Shown piece by piece: positions 19,742 through 27,451 of a stretch of 64,000 bases of DNA. The notes under the pieces were generated by a model, which had not been told where the DNA came from, did not search any database, and saw nothing but the letters and a program-made list of their open reading frames with translations. This stretch comes from JAJPKK01 sp963824905 (GTDB lineage Bacteria > Pseudomonadota > Alphaproteobacteria > Rhizobiales > Xanthobacteraceae), in contig CAWGRH010000002.1 in assembly GCA_963824905.1 (NCBI GenBank), positions 186,001 through 250,000 of the forward strand, written 5' to 3'. The translations under genes were made by a program, and so were the position numbers. Numbering within the stretch: position 1 is the first letter of the stretch; each line of letters begins with the position of its first letter.

Positions 19742-21244
19742 CTACCCCACCCCGAGGCGCTGCGCGTAGACCTGGGCTACCCGGGGCGCGAGGTCCTCCG
19801 AGATCATTCCCGGGCCGGCCAAGTCCGCTGCCTCGCCGTGGATCCACACCGCGGCACAGGCCGCCTCGAAGGGCGGCATGCCCTGGGCGAGCAGGCCGCC
19901 AATGAGCCCGGCGAGGACATCCCCGGTGCCGGCGGTGGCGAGCCACGGCGGCGCGTTGGCGTTGATCGCGGCGCGGCCGTCGGGGGCGGCGATCACGGTG
20001 TCCGGGCCCTTGAATACGACGACGGCACCCGACTTGCGCGACGCGGCGCGGGCGAGCTCGGTCTTTGCCTCACCGCCCGGGCGATCGGCCGACCCCGGCA
20101 TACCGCCGAACAGCCGATGAAACTCGCCGGCATGGGGCGTGAGCACAGCGCGTCCGTTGGCGGCGAGCGCCGCAAACAGTGCGTCGCGGACCCCTTCCTG
20201 CGCAAAGCTCGTGAGGCCGTCGGCATCGATGACGGCCGCGCGGTCGCCGCCGAGCACCGCGAGCACCAGTTCCCGGGTGGTGGCGCCGACCCCGGCGCCC
20301 GGGCCGATCGCCACCGCGTTGAAGCGGCGGTCGGCGAGCAGCATCTCGAGCTCGGGCGCATCGTCGACCGGACGCACCATCACGGCAAGCTCGGCCGTTG
20401 CGTTGACGATAAGCGCGTCCCGCGGCGAAGCGATGGTGACGAGGCCGGCGCCGGCGCGCAGCGCCGCCATTGCGGCGAGACGCGCCGCCCCGGTGTGGGA
20501 GGCGCCGCCCGACACTACGACGGCATGACCCCGCCCGTATTTGTGCCCGGCGATGTCTGGCACCGGAAACAGGCCACGCCACAAGGGCGGGGAGTTCTCG
20601 AATGTCGTTGGGTTGATCGCGGCGAGGACGGAGGCCTTGATACCGATCTCGGCGACCCGCACCGGTCCGCAATAAATACGGCCCGGCAGAAGGAGATGCC
20701 CCGGTTTCTTACGAAAGAAGGTGATGCTTTCGCAGGCCTTGACCGCGGCTCCCATCACGGCACCCGTGGTGCCGTTGATGCCGCTCGCGAGGTCGACCGC
20801 CACAATCGGGCAGCCAGCACTGTTCATCGTTTCGACCGCGGCGAGCGCGGCCCCGGTGATCGCGCGATCGAGCCCCGCGCCGAACAGCGCATCGATGATC
20901 ACGGCGGCGCCCGACAGATCCGGTGAAGCGGCGACCTCGGCGTTCCACGCGGCCGCAGCCCGGGCGGCATCGCCCTTGAGACGATCCGGGGAACCGATCA
21001 AACAGACCCGCACCCGCATGCCGGCGGCGGCGAGATGGCGCGCGGCGACAAACCCGTCGCCGCCGTTATTCCCTGGCCCCGCGACCACCGCCACCCTGCT
21101 GCCCGGCGGGTGGCGCCTCAGAACCGCATGGGCGACGGCAGCTCCTGCCTTCTCCATGAGGTCGGCCCCCGGCGTTCCCGATGCGATGGTGCGCCGGTCC
21201 GCCTCCGCCATCTCCTCATTGGTGAGAAGCTCTATCATTGCCAC
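19742..21244 (-). CDS. nnr: Bifunctional NAD(P)H-hydrate epimerase / ADP-dependent dehydratase
   Basis: 500 aa two-domain YjeF protein. The N-terminal epimerase domain has GPGNNGGDGFVAARHL and VAVDLASGING. The C-terminal carbohydrate-kinase-like dehydratase has KYGRGHAVVVSGG, LTPHAGEFHRLFG and ATAGTGDVLAGLIGGLLAQG. Together they repair the hydrated cofactors NADHX and NADPHX in the cytoplasm. Length is normal. It is divergent from glnB, as often seen next to glnB-glnA in Rhizobiales. Confidence 0.95.
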   Translation of the reverse strand: MAMIELLTNEEMAEADRRTIASGTPGADLMEKAGAAVAHAVLRRHPPGSRVAVVAGPGNNGGDGFVAARHLAAAGMRVRVCLIGSPDRLKGDAARAAAAWNAEVAASPDLSGAAVIIDALFGAGLDRAITGAALAAVETMNSAGCPIVAVDLASGINGTTGAVMGAAVKACESITFFRKKPGHLLLPGRIYCGPVRVAEIGIKASVLAAINPTTFENSPPLWRGLFPVPDIAGHKYGRGHAVVVSGGASHTGAARLAAMAALRAGAGLVTIASPRDALIVNATAELAVMVRPVDDAPELEMLLADRRFNAVAIGPGAGVGATTRELVLAVLGGDRAAVIDADGLTSFAQEGVRDALFAALAANGRAVLTPHAGEFHRLFGGMPGSADRPGGEAKTELARAASRKSGAVVVFKGPDTVIAAPDGRAAINANAPPWLATAGTGDVLAGLIGGLLAQGMPPFEAACAAVWIHGEAADLAGPGMISEDLAPRVAQVYAQRLGVG

Positions 21245-21334
21245 CCGCAGCGAAGGCGTGACCGGCCCCGCACGTCAAGCGGAGCCGCAAAGCACGCCTA
21301 AATCATGATCATTCTCAACGCCGGCAACCTCGCT

Positions 21335-21351
21335 TGCGCACCTATTGTGCA
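21335..21351. promoter_or_regulatory. NtrC-like dyad upstream of glnB
   Basis: TGCGCA-CCTAT-TGTGCA resembles the NtrC consensus dyad (TGCACC-N5-GGTGCA-like half-sites). It lies about 110 bp upstream of the sigma-54-type promoter of glnB, a normal enhancer distance. Confidence 0.45.
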
Positions 21352-21456
21352 GTGTGGCACTATTTTAATCACACCCTTCGGGGGCAAGCGGTGCAGCGCC
21401 CTGTCATCAGCGATTAGTCGGCTGACAAGCAACGGTATTTGCCGCCTTCACGGAGT

Positions 21457-21474
21457 TTGGCATGGACCCTGCTA
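21457..21474 (+). promoter_or_regulatory. Sigma-54 (RpoN) promoter of glnB-glnA
   Basis: TTGGCATGGACCCTGCTA matches the -24/-12 consensus: GG at 21459-21460 and GC at 21471-21472, exactly ten bases between. Transcription would begin about 12 bp on, giving a roughly 43-nt leader to glnB at 21527. Confidence 0.65.
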
Positions 21475-21526
21475 ACCTTCGGCGCGCCCCCGATCGGTTC
21501 GTTTCGCGGGCGAAGGACAATCTGCA

Positions 21527-21865
21527 ATGAAAAAAATCGAGGCGATTATCAAGCCGTTCAAGCTCGACGAGGTGAAGGAGGCTCTTCAAGAGGTGGGGCT
21601 CCAGGGGATCACGGTCACCGAGGCCAAGGGGTTCGGGCGCCAGAAGGGTCACACCGAGCTTTATCGTGGCGCCGAGTACGTGGTGGATTTCCTGCCGAAG
21701 GTAAAAATCGAGATTGTGCTGAGTGATGAGATGGTCGAAAAGGCCGTCGATGCGATCCGTCGCGCCGCCCAAACGGGCCGGATTGGCGATGGAAAGATTT
21801 TCGTTTCCAAGATCGAGGAAGCGATCCGGATTCGAACCGGGGAATCCGGCTTGGATGCCATCTGA
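21527..21865 (+). CDS. glnB: Nitrogen regulatory protein PII
   Basis: 112 aa, exact PII length. MKKIEAIIKPFKLDEVKEAL, the T-loop GRQKGHTELYRGAEY with uridylylated Tyr51, and the C-terminal GDGKIFV / IRIRTGE signatures are all present. PII integrates 2-oxoglutarate and ATP/ADP with glutamine-dependent uridylylation, controlling GlnE and NtrB. It lies 54 bp upstream of glnA in the same orientation, behind a sigma-54-type promoter. Confidence 0.97.
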   Translation: MKKIEAIIKPFKLDEVKEALQEVGLQGITVTEAKGFGRQKGHTELYRGAEYVVDFLPKVKIEIVLSDEMVEKAVDAIRRAAQTGRIGDGKIFVSKIEEAIRIRTGESGLDAI

Positions 21866-21919
21866 CGATCAAGACGCCGGCGTGTCGAGCCGGTCTACGC
21901 TGGAGAGGAACTCATTGAC

Positions 21920-23329
21920 ATGACGACGGCCAAAGATGTCCTGAAGCTGATCAAGGACAACGACGTAAAGTACTGCGATTTCCGGTTCACCGATCCGCGC
22001 GGCAAGTGGCAGCACGTCACCTTCGACATCGGGATGATCGAGGAGGAGACGTTCTCGGAAGGCCAGATGTTCGACGGCTCCTCGATTGCCGGCTGGAAGG
22101 CGATCAACGAGTCCGACATGTGCCTGATGCCGGACCCCTCGTCCGCCTGCATCGACCCGTTCTTCGCCGAGACGACGCTGGTGCTCGTCTGCGACGTGCT
22201 CGAGCCGACCACCGGCGAGCCCTATAACCGCGATCCCCGCGGCATCGCCCGCAAGGCCGAAGCCATGGTCAAGACCATGGGCGTCGGCGACACCGTCTAT
22301 TTCGGACCCGAGGCCGAGTTCTTCGTGTTCGACGACGTGCGCTACGCCGCCGAGCCCTACAACACCGGCTTCATGGTCGACCAGCTCGAGCTGCCGATCA
22401 ATTCGTGGAAGGAGTACGAGGGCGGCAACCTCGGCCACCGCATCCGCACCAAGGCCGGCTACTTCCCCGTCCCGCCCCAGGACTCCGTCCAGGACATGCG
22501 CTCGGAGATGCTCGCCTCGATGGCCAAGATGGGGGTCAAGGTCGAGAAGCATCACCACGAGGTGGCCTCCGCCCAGCACGAGCTCGGCATGAAGTTCGCG
22601 CCGATGGTCTACATGGCCGACCAGATGCAGATCTACAAATACTGCATCCACCAGGTCGCCAACATCTACGGCAAGACCGCGACATTCATGCCCAAGCCCG
22701 TCTATGGCGACAACGGCTCGGGCATGCACGTCCACCAGTCGATCTGGCGGGACGGCAAGCCGGTGTTCGCCGGCAACAAGTATTCCGACCTCTCCGAGAC
22801 CTGCCTGTCCTACATCGCCGGCGTCATCAAGCACGCCAAGGCGATCAACGCCTTCACCAATCCGACCACCAACTCCTACAAGCGCCTGGTGCCGGGCTTC
22901 GAGGCGCCGGTGCTGCTCGCCTACTCGGCGCGCAACCGCTCGGCCTCGTGCCGCATTCCGTGGACCAACTCGCCCAAGGCCAAGCGCGTCGAGGTGCGCT
23001 TCCCCGATCCGCTCGCCAACCCCTATCTCGGCTTTGCCGCGATGCTGATGGCGGGCCTCAACGGGGTGAAGAACAAGCTCGATCCCGGCCCGGCCATGGA
23101 CAAGGACCTCTACGACCTGCCGCCGGCCGAATTGAAGCAGATCCCGACGGTGTGCGGCTCGCTGCGCGAGGCGCTCTCGAGCCTCGATGCCGACCGCGAC
23201 TTCCTCAAAGCCGGCGGCGTGTTCGACGACGACTTCATCGACAGCTACATTGACCTCAAGATGAACGAGGTCATCAAGTTCGAGCACACCCCACACCCCG
23301 TTGAATACGAGATGTACTACTCGGGCTGA
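21920..23329 (+). CDS. glnA: Glutamine synthetase type I
   Basis: 469 aa. FDGSSIAGWKAI, the ATP-site motif KPVYGDNGSGMHVHQS and the glutamate flap region NPTTNSYKRLVPG mark the dodecameric GSI-beta class. Tyr398 in MDKDLYDLPP is the adenylylation site used by GlnE. The enzyme makes glutamine from glutamate, ammonium and ATP in the cytoplasm. Co-transcribed with glnB and ended by a strong hairpin at 23383. Confidence 0.98.
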   Translation: MTTAKDVLKLIKDNDVKYCDFRFTDPRGKWQHVTFDIGMIEEETFSEGQMFDGSSIAGWKAINESDMCLMPDPSSACIDPFFAETTLVLVCDVLEPTTGEPYNRDPRGIARKAEAMVKTMGVGDTVYFGPEAEFFVFDDVRYAAEPYNTGFMVDQLELPINSWKEYEGGNLGHRIRTKAGYFPVPPQDSVQDMRSEMLASMAKMGVKVEKHHHEVASAQHELGMKFAPMVYMADQMQIYKYCIHQVANIYGKTATFMPKPVYGDNGSGMHVHQSIWRDGKPVFAGNKYSDLSETCLSYIAGVIKHAKAINAFTNPTTNSYKRLVPGFEAPVLLAYSARNRSASCRIPWTNSPKAKRVEVRFPDPLANPYLGFAAMLMAGLNGVKNKLDPGPAMDKDLYDLPPAELKQIPTVCGSLREALSSLDADRDFLKAGGVFDDDFIDSYIDLKMNEVIKFEHTPHPVEYEMYYSG

Positions 23330-23382
23330 CCACTCGGGTTGAGCGACGGTTCCTCCCGGGATCGAGCAGCCGATCCTACCTT

Positions 23383-23412
23383 GCGGGCACCCACGCGGTG
23401 CCCGCCTTTTTA
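23383..23412 (+). terminator. Rho-independent terminator after glnA
   Basis: A perfect nine-base-pair stem GCGGGCACC / GGTGCCCGC with loop CACGC is followed by CTTTTTAT. It lies about 55 bp downstream of the glnA stop. Confidence 0.9.
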
Positions 23413-23449
23413 TGTGAAAAGGCGTTTCCGGCTTGCGGGCAAGGATTGT

Positions 23450-23603
23450 GAGAGGGAGGCCCAGTCTCGCCTTCGCACGATGCCTGCGATCGCCTCGCCG
23501 CCGCGGCCCCCTCCCCGACCAAGGCGGGAGAGGGAGAAGAAAGACCGGCTCGCGTTCACGGGCGCCCCGGAACGACAGAACTACACCTTCGCGATGACCG
23601 CGA
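23450..23603. repeat. Duplicated block shared with the amtB downstream region
   Basis: This stretch matches 28932-29108, including a 39-base identical core at about 23481-23519 (GCCTGCGATCGCCTCGCCGC, continuing). At its right end the reverse strand reads VAVIAKV-stop, the same C-terminus as the amidohydrolase gene at 29078. It is therefore a fossil 3' end of that gene plus flanking repeat DNA. Confidence 0.6.
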
Positions 23604-23629
23604 CCGCGCATGCCGGTCCGTCGAATGAC

Positions 23630-23812
23630 TTACGGATACATCGGACTCTTCGGTCCGCCATAATAGCGCAACTTGACCGGCTGACTTGGAGGTTGCGAAA
23701 CCCTGACCACAACCGATCGCGATTTGGCGGCAAAACTGTAATCGCTGCCGAGACCAAACACGAGAGCGCTCGCAACAATGGCTGTGGCGATTGCATAGGC
23801 TGAAAACTGCAT
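23630..23812 (-). CDS. Small secreted protein, unknown function
   Basis: 60 aa from ATG 23812 with a GAGAGGGA ribosome-binding site. It has a signal peptide (AYAIATAIVASALVFG) and a short basic, Pro-rich mature part ending KLRYYGGPKSPMYP. No family recognised; such tiny exported proteins are common in Bradyrhizobium-type genomes. Confidence 0.55.
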   Translation of the reverse strand: MQFSAYAIATAIVASALVFGLGSDYSFAAKSRSVVVRVSQPPSQPVKLRYYGGPKSPMYP

Positions 23813-24509
23813 CGATCCCTCTCCGCTATCCGGCAATCAAGGATCGGAGGCGCAAGCGGAGAAAGTCGATATACTTTATGACCTTGGGAAATATAGAATA
23901 GATATGTTTTGTGCTTTTGACGGCGCTCGACAAACGGCTGATGCCGAGCGACGCGGCACGTAGCAGCCTTGCCATCCCGTCAAGTACGGAACGGCCCGGC
24001 GGACCAAGCAAGCCATTATTTTTATATGAGCTCCACGAGCCATCACCGGGCGCGATCGGGTGATTCTGCGAGGGCGGCGTCCTGAGGCGCGCTCGTTACG
24101 CCGCCCCTCTGCCCAGGACTTATTCATCTGCACAAAAAAGCGCGGCAGGACGAGGTCCCCCATCGGGAGCCAAGTACCTGTTTTATCGTCACTTTTCGTT
24201 GATGCTGTTGCGGGCGGACAACAATATAAAAAGAATAGTCGGAGTCCAACAAAAGATCATTTTTTTATATCTTTTTGGCTTGCCTTCTGGAGACTTCCGA
24301 TGCCGTATTGGGCCGCCGGTTCGAGGGAAGATGATGCAGTCATCGGTTTGGGCCGCCGCGCGCGCGGGGGGAGCACGACATGTCGGCACTTATGCCGCGC
24401 CTCATGCCGCCCCTCATGCCGAGGACACAGAATCGATGACCGCAGCCGGTGTGGATTCGGCGCGCAGCGGTGCGACGGCCGCAGTCAGTCGCGCAGCCCC
24501 CAAATAGGC
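23813..24509. other. AT-richer stretch without a supported gene
   Basis: Several AT-rich patches (around 23870-23910, 24020-24035 and 24220-24280) stand out from the GC-rich surroundings. Frames here lack coding character. A run of near-repeats ATGCCGC/CTCATGCCG occurs at 24390-24420. The base composition suggests acquired or decaying DNA. Confidence 0.4.
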
Positions 24510-24716
24510 ATGCGCATGCAGGACCGCCTTCCAAAGCTGACACCTCAACCGCTCGTCGGGGGAGAAGGATGGTTCGTGCGCGTGGAGTGGCCGGATTTCC
24601 GGGAGGACGTCGGTGCCTTCGCTTCCCGCTCCGAAGCCGAGGCGTGGATCGAGCAGAAGTCGTCGCAATGGCTCGAGACATACCAGCGCCCGCAGAAGCT
24701 TTCGGGCTTGCAATGA
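24510..24716 (+). CDS. Hypothetical small protein
   Basis: 68 aa, starting MRMQDRLPKLTP, then GWFVRVEWPDFREDVGAF and SEAEAWIEQKSSQWLE. Its codon third positions are GC-rich like real genes here. It lies 10 bp upstream of the next small gene, so the two may be co-expressed. Unknown function; probably cytoplasmic. Confidence 0.55.
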   Translation: MRMQDRLPKLTPQPLVGGEGWFVRVEWPDFREDVGAFASRSEAEAWIEQKSSQWLETYQRPQKLSGLQ

Positions 24717-24726
24717 AGGTCGTGCA

Positions 24727-24960
24727 ATGACTGCGGGTATCTGCGTCGCCCTGAGGAAAAACGAGCAGGAAGCTTACGTGCATCGCCGTGCGCGAGAATT
24801 GGCCGCGTCCGGTCGATTTTCAGGATGGGCGGGCATCGTTTTCGAATTGGAATATTTTGAGGGATTTCCGCTGGCCCCGGCTTGGCTCAATTACAGCACG
24901 ATGATCGAAGAGCTCGATACGGCATGCAAACAGGCGAGGTCGCCATCCAGCCCGCGATGA
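24727..24960 (+). CDS. Hypothetical protein of a small Rhizobiales family
   Basis: 77 aa. The core EAYVHRRARELAASGRFSGW, FELEYFEGFP and IEELDTACKQAR is a pattern recurring in short hypothetical proteins of this order. A degraded paralogue follows immediately, overlapping by ATGA. Soluble, helical, unknown function. Confidence 0.6.
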   Translation: MTAGICVALRKNEQEAYVHRRARELAASGRFSGWAGIVFELEYFEGFPLAPAWLNYSTMIEELDTACKQARSPSSPR

Positions 24961-25244
24961 CCAAATCACTTTTCGTGGCAGCGTTGAATAGTGGTCCAGT
25001 AGTGAAGGAACCCCGTTCAAAACTGAAAGCCAGAGAGGGCCGGAAAAGCCATCTCCAGAGCCGTGCCAGGGAATTGGCGGCCGCGGGACCTTCGAACGCT
25101 GGCAGAGCATAGAATTCGAACTGAAATTCGTCGAAGGGCTGCCCGAGGCCCATGTTTGCCGCCGGCCGCCGCATCCGAAAGACGCTCGATCTCCTCTGTC
25201 GACAGGCGCGATCCGGCACCGCCGCCGCTGACGAGACTCGATGA
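24957..25244 (+). pseudogene. Frameshifted paralogue of the preceding small protein
   Basis: It starts with ATG overlapping the previous stop. Three frames in succession give SHLQSRARELAAAG, then TFERWQSIEFELKFVEGLPEA, then RIRKTLDLLCRQARSG, each matching the neighbour (HRRARELAASG, GIVFELEYFEGFP, IEELDTACKQARS). Two one-base shifts, near 25085 and 25150, break it. Tandem duplication followed by decay, or sequence error. Confidence 0.6.
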
Positions 25245-25338
25245 GTTTTTCACCCCGCTGCTGCGCCGTTTCGTTCTCGCAAGGAAGCCGGTTCACCGCA
25301 GTCGGAGTGATCGGGATCCATGGACGTGCGGGGCGTCC

Positions 25339-25572
25339 ATGATCGAACTGGACGACGAGCACCGTCACGCACTCAAACTGCTTGCCCACAATCGCCGGGG
25401 GTGCACGCAGGCGATGCTTCTCGCTCACGGTGTCTCGGGCGACATACTCGATGCTCTGGTGCTGCACGGAATGGCGATGGCACAGCCCAGCCGTCTAAAT
25501 GTCGGCAGCCGAGAGAGCACCGTGGTCTGGGTGAAGATCACGAGGGATGGATTGCAGGCCATCGCCAAATGA
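25339..25572 (+). CDS. Hypothetical small protein, possible winged-helix-like
   Basis: 77 aa: MIELDDEHRHALKLLAHNRRGCTQAMLLAHG, then VWVKITRDGLQAIAK. The helical start followed by a beta-like VWVKIT and a final ITxDGxxAIA pattern resembles small helix-turn-helix hypothetical proteins common in Bradyrhizobium-type genomes. Function unknown. Confidence 0.6.
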   Translation: MIELDDEHRHALKLLAHNRRGCTQAMLLAHGVSGDILDALVLHGMAMAQPSRLNVGSRESTVVWVKITRDGLQAIAK

Positions 25573-25687
25573 TCTGCGCGGCGGACGGACTATAACCGCG
25601 CCCGCCGGGTTCAACCGACCTCGCAGGCCGAAGCTGCTGTGCTGAATCTGATCGGGACACGGCTCTGCCGTGTCCCGAGTTTCGAGC

Positions 25688-25725
25688 GAGCGCGATCGGC
25701 TGAAGGAGAATGACCGATCGCGCTC
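25688..25725 (-). terminator. Hairpin downstream of the TorF porin gene
   Basis: A twelve-base-pair inverted repeat GAGCGCGATCGG / CCGATCGCGCTC with a 14-base loop starts six bases beyond the porin stop codon. A second hairpin GGGACACG / CGTGTCCC follows at about 25653-25676. No long T-run, so termination is likely but not certain. Confidence 0.55.
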
Positions 25726-25730
25726 ACATC

Positions 25731-26738
25731 TCACTTCAGGTTGGCTGCGGCGGTCATGTCGACCGACAGCTTCGCGATGAAGCTCGCGCCGCACCAGCTT
25801 GAACCTGGGGCCGCGAACGGATTGATCGGCGTCGTCGCAATCCCGCTCGCGGTGTGATCGCTGGTGAAGGCGTTGCAGTCGCCCTTGTTCAGGTTGGTGT
25901 CGAAGTATCGCAGATCGAGCGTGAACACCTTGTAGGTGAACCCGAGACCTGCGTCCCAGTTCGTGTAGCTCTTGTAAGGAATGCCGGTCGGATATGCGCC
26001 GCCGCAGACACCGGCAACCTGGGTGCAGTAGAACGAGTCGCTGGTGCCGAGGAACCAGTGGCCCACATCGGCGGAGATGAACACGCCGACGCCCGCCGGA
26101 AGCGGAGCATTGGGAACGGTGTACTTGGCGGTCGCTGCGACGTAGGTGCCGTCGGCACCGGAGTTGAGCACGGACGGCGAATAGAAGGCGCTGCCGCCGA
26201 ACGAGAAGTTGTCGCTCACCGTGTAGGTCGCCTTGCCGTAAACTTCCCAGAAGCTCACGTCGGCCTTCATGACGTTGCCGTTCGGCAGGGGAGTTGGCAC
26301 CACGCCCTGGTTGGCGCAGTCCGCCCCCCCGACCGCCGCAACGTTGAAGCACTGACCGCCGGGGTAGTAGTATTCCCAGAAGCCGAAATCGAGAGCGAGC
26401 TTGCCGAACGTCGGTCGAATGCCGCCGTAGAAATCGATTTCGGCCGCGGCCCGATTGGGAAACGAGATGCTCTCGCCGGACACGCCGACATAGGCCTGCA
26501 AGCTGTCGGTGATGTTGTAGCGCGGCTCGAAGTAGGCCGCGACCGACGGCTTGTGGTTTGATTGCGTGATGCCGCGGAAATTGTAGTCGGACATCAGGGC
26601 CGACCCGAAAGCGAAGTCCCACGGATTGGCCGCAGGCGCCGGCACGGGCGCCTTCGTTATCAGTTTCACATCCGCCCCCCACGCCGTGACGGACGAGCAT
26701 GCGACGGCAAGCATCGCAGCGCACACAAACCTTCTCAT
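25731..26738 (-). CDS. TorF family putative porin
   Basis: 335 aa from ATG 26738, with a signal peptide (CAAMLAVACSSVTAWGA). Family features are WDFAFGSALMSDYNFRGITQSN, PYVGVSGES-like and the closing FIAKLSVDMTAAANLK. This TIGR02001/Gcw_chp barrel is often found beside glnK-amtB in alphaproteobacteria, suggesting outer-membrane uptake of a nitrogen source. Here it is divergent from glnK and shares its regulatory region. Confidence 0.85.
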   Translation of the reverse strand: MRRFVCAAMLAVACSSVTAWGADVKLITKAPVPAPAANPWDFAFGSALMSDYNFRGITQSNHKPSVAAYFEPRYNITDSLQAYVGVSGESISFPNRAAAEIDFYGGIRPTFGKLALDFGFWEYYYPGGQCFNVAAVGGADCANQGVVPTPLPNGNVMKADVSFWEVYGKATYTVSDNFSFGGSAFYSPSVLNSGADGTYVAATAKYTVPNAPLPAGVGVFISADVGHWFLGTSDSFYCTQVAGVCGGAYPTGIPYKSYTNWDAGLGFTYKVFTLDLRYFDTNLNKGDCNAFTSDHTASGIATTPINPFAAPGSSWCGASFIAKLSVDMTAAANLK

Positions 26739-26892
26739 GATTCCCACCCCCAATACGCCCCAAGTGCGATCGCAGCCCCAACGAAAAGCGATCGACCCAT
26801 GCGCGTATTAGGGGGCTGAGCCGGTCAGTGAGGCAAGGCTAAAAAATATTAAAAAGATACTTTTATAGGCAATCTCACCACAAAATCTATAT

Positions 26893-26912
26893 GCGTTGCA
26901 GTATGGCAACGC
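26893..26912. promoter_or_regulatory. Perfect dyad in the TorF-glnK regulatory region
   Basis: GCGTTGC-AGTATG-GCAACGC is a perfect 7-bp inverted repeat with a 6-bp centre, about 78 bp upstream of the glnK -24 element. The position fits an activator such as NtrC, though the half-sites differ from the classical consensus. Confidence 0.45.
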
Positions 26913-26968
26913 CACGGGCCATCAAAAAATATGTCAAAGAATCAATAGATTATCTTCGAAATTCAAGC

Positions 26969-26986
26969 TTGGCACGCCCCTTGATA
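26969..26986 (+). promoter_or_regulatory. Sigma-54-type promoter of glnK-amtB
   Basis: TTGGCACGCCCCTTGATA carries an ideal -24 box (TTGGCACG) and TTGA in place of TTGC at -12, ten bases from the GG at 26971-26972. Start of transcription would be near 26995, 80 nt before glnK. Confidence 0.6.
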
Positions 26987-27076
26987 AGCGGGGCGCGGGC
27001 GGCCCTCCGGCAAGGTGAACTGCTGCCGGATCGGCGTCTCTATACCCGCCTCACGGGAAACACACAGGGGGCACTC

Positions 27077-27415
27077 ATGAAATTCGTCATGGCTGTCATC
27101 AAGCCTTTCAAGCTTGATGACGTCCGCAACGCACTCACCAGCGCCGGCGTCCACGGGCTGACGGTGACCGAGGCCAGAGGCTTCGGTCGCCAGAAGGGCC
27201 ACACCGAGATTTACCGGGGCGCCGAATACACGGTGAACTTCCTGCCCAAGCTCAAGATCGAAGTCGCGGTGGCGTCGGACCAGGTCGATGCCGTGGTCGC
27301 GGCGATCATAAGCGCGGCCAAGACCGGTGAGGTCGGGGACGGCAAGATCTTCGTCATGTCGATCGACCACGCGGTGCGCATCCGCACCGGCGAGACCGAC
27401 GAGACCGCCCTTTGA
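27077..27415 (+). CDS. glnK: PII-type regulator GlnK
   Basis: 112 aa from ATG 27077. MKFVMAVIKPFKLDDVRNAL, the T-loop GHTEIYRGAEY with Tyr51, and GDGKIFVMSIDHAVRIRTGE make it the second PII of the window. Placement 36 bp upstream of amtB identifies it as GlnK, which plugs AmtB when nitrogen is plentiful. Longer in-frame extension upstream crosses the promoter and is rejected. Confidence 0.95.
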   Translation: MKFVMAVIKPFKLDDVRNALTSAGVHGLTVTEARGFGRQKGHTEIYRGAEYTVNFLPKLKIEVAVASDQVDAVVAAIISAAKTGEVGDGKIFVMSIDHAVRIRTGETDETAL

Positions 27416-27451
27416 GGACGCAACAACCGTCTACGGACAGGAGCAACCAAA

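Noticed and set aside
21353..21371. TGGCAC upstream of glnB as a sigma-54 promoter
   Set aside because: Ten bases after GG there is AT rather than GC; the element at 21457-21474 is far better.
24390..24420. CATGCCGC near-repeats as a CRISPR-like or minisatellite array
   Set aside because: Only a few degenerate copies with no regular spacers; no CRISPR array was seen anywhere in the window.
26891..27076. N-terminal extension of GlnK
   Set aside because: It would cross the sigma-54-type promoter and has no counterpart in PII proteins; ATG 27077 gives the exact family length.
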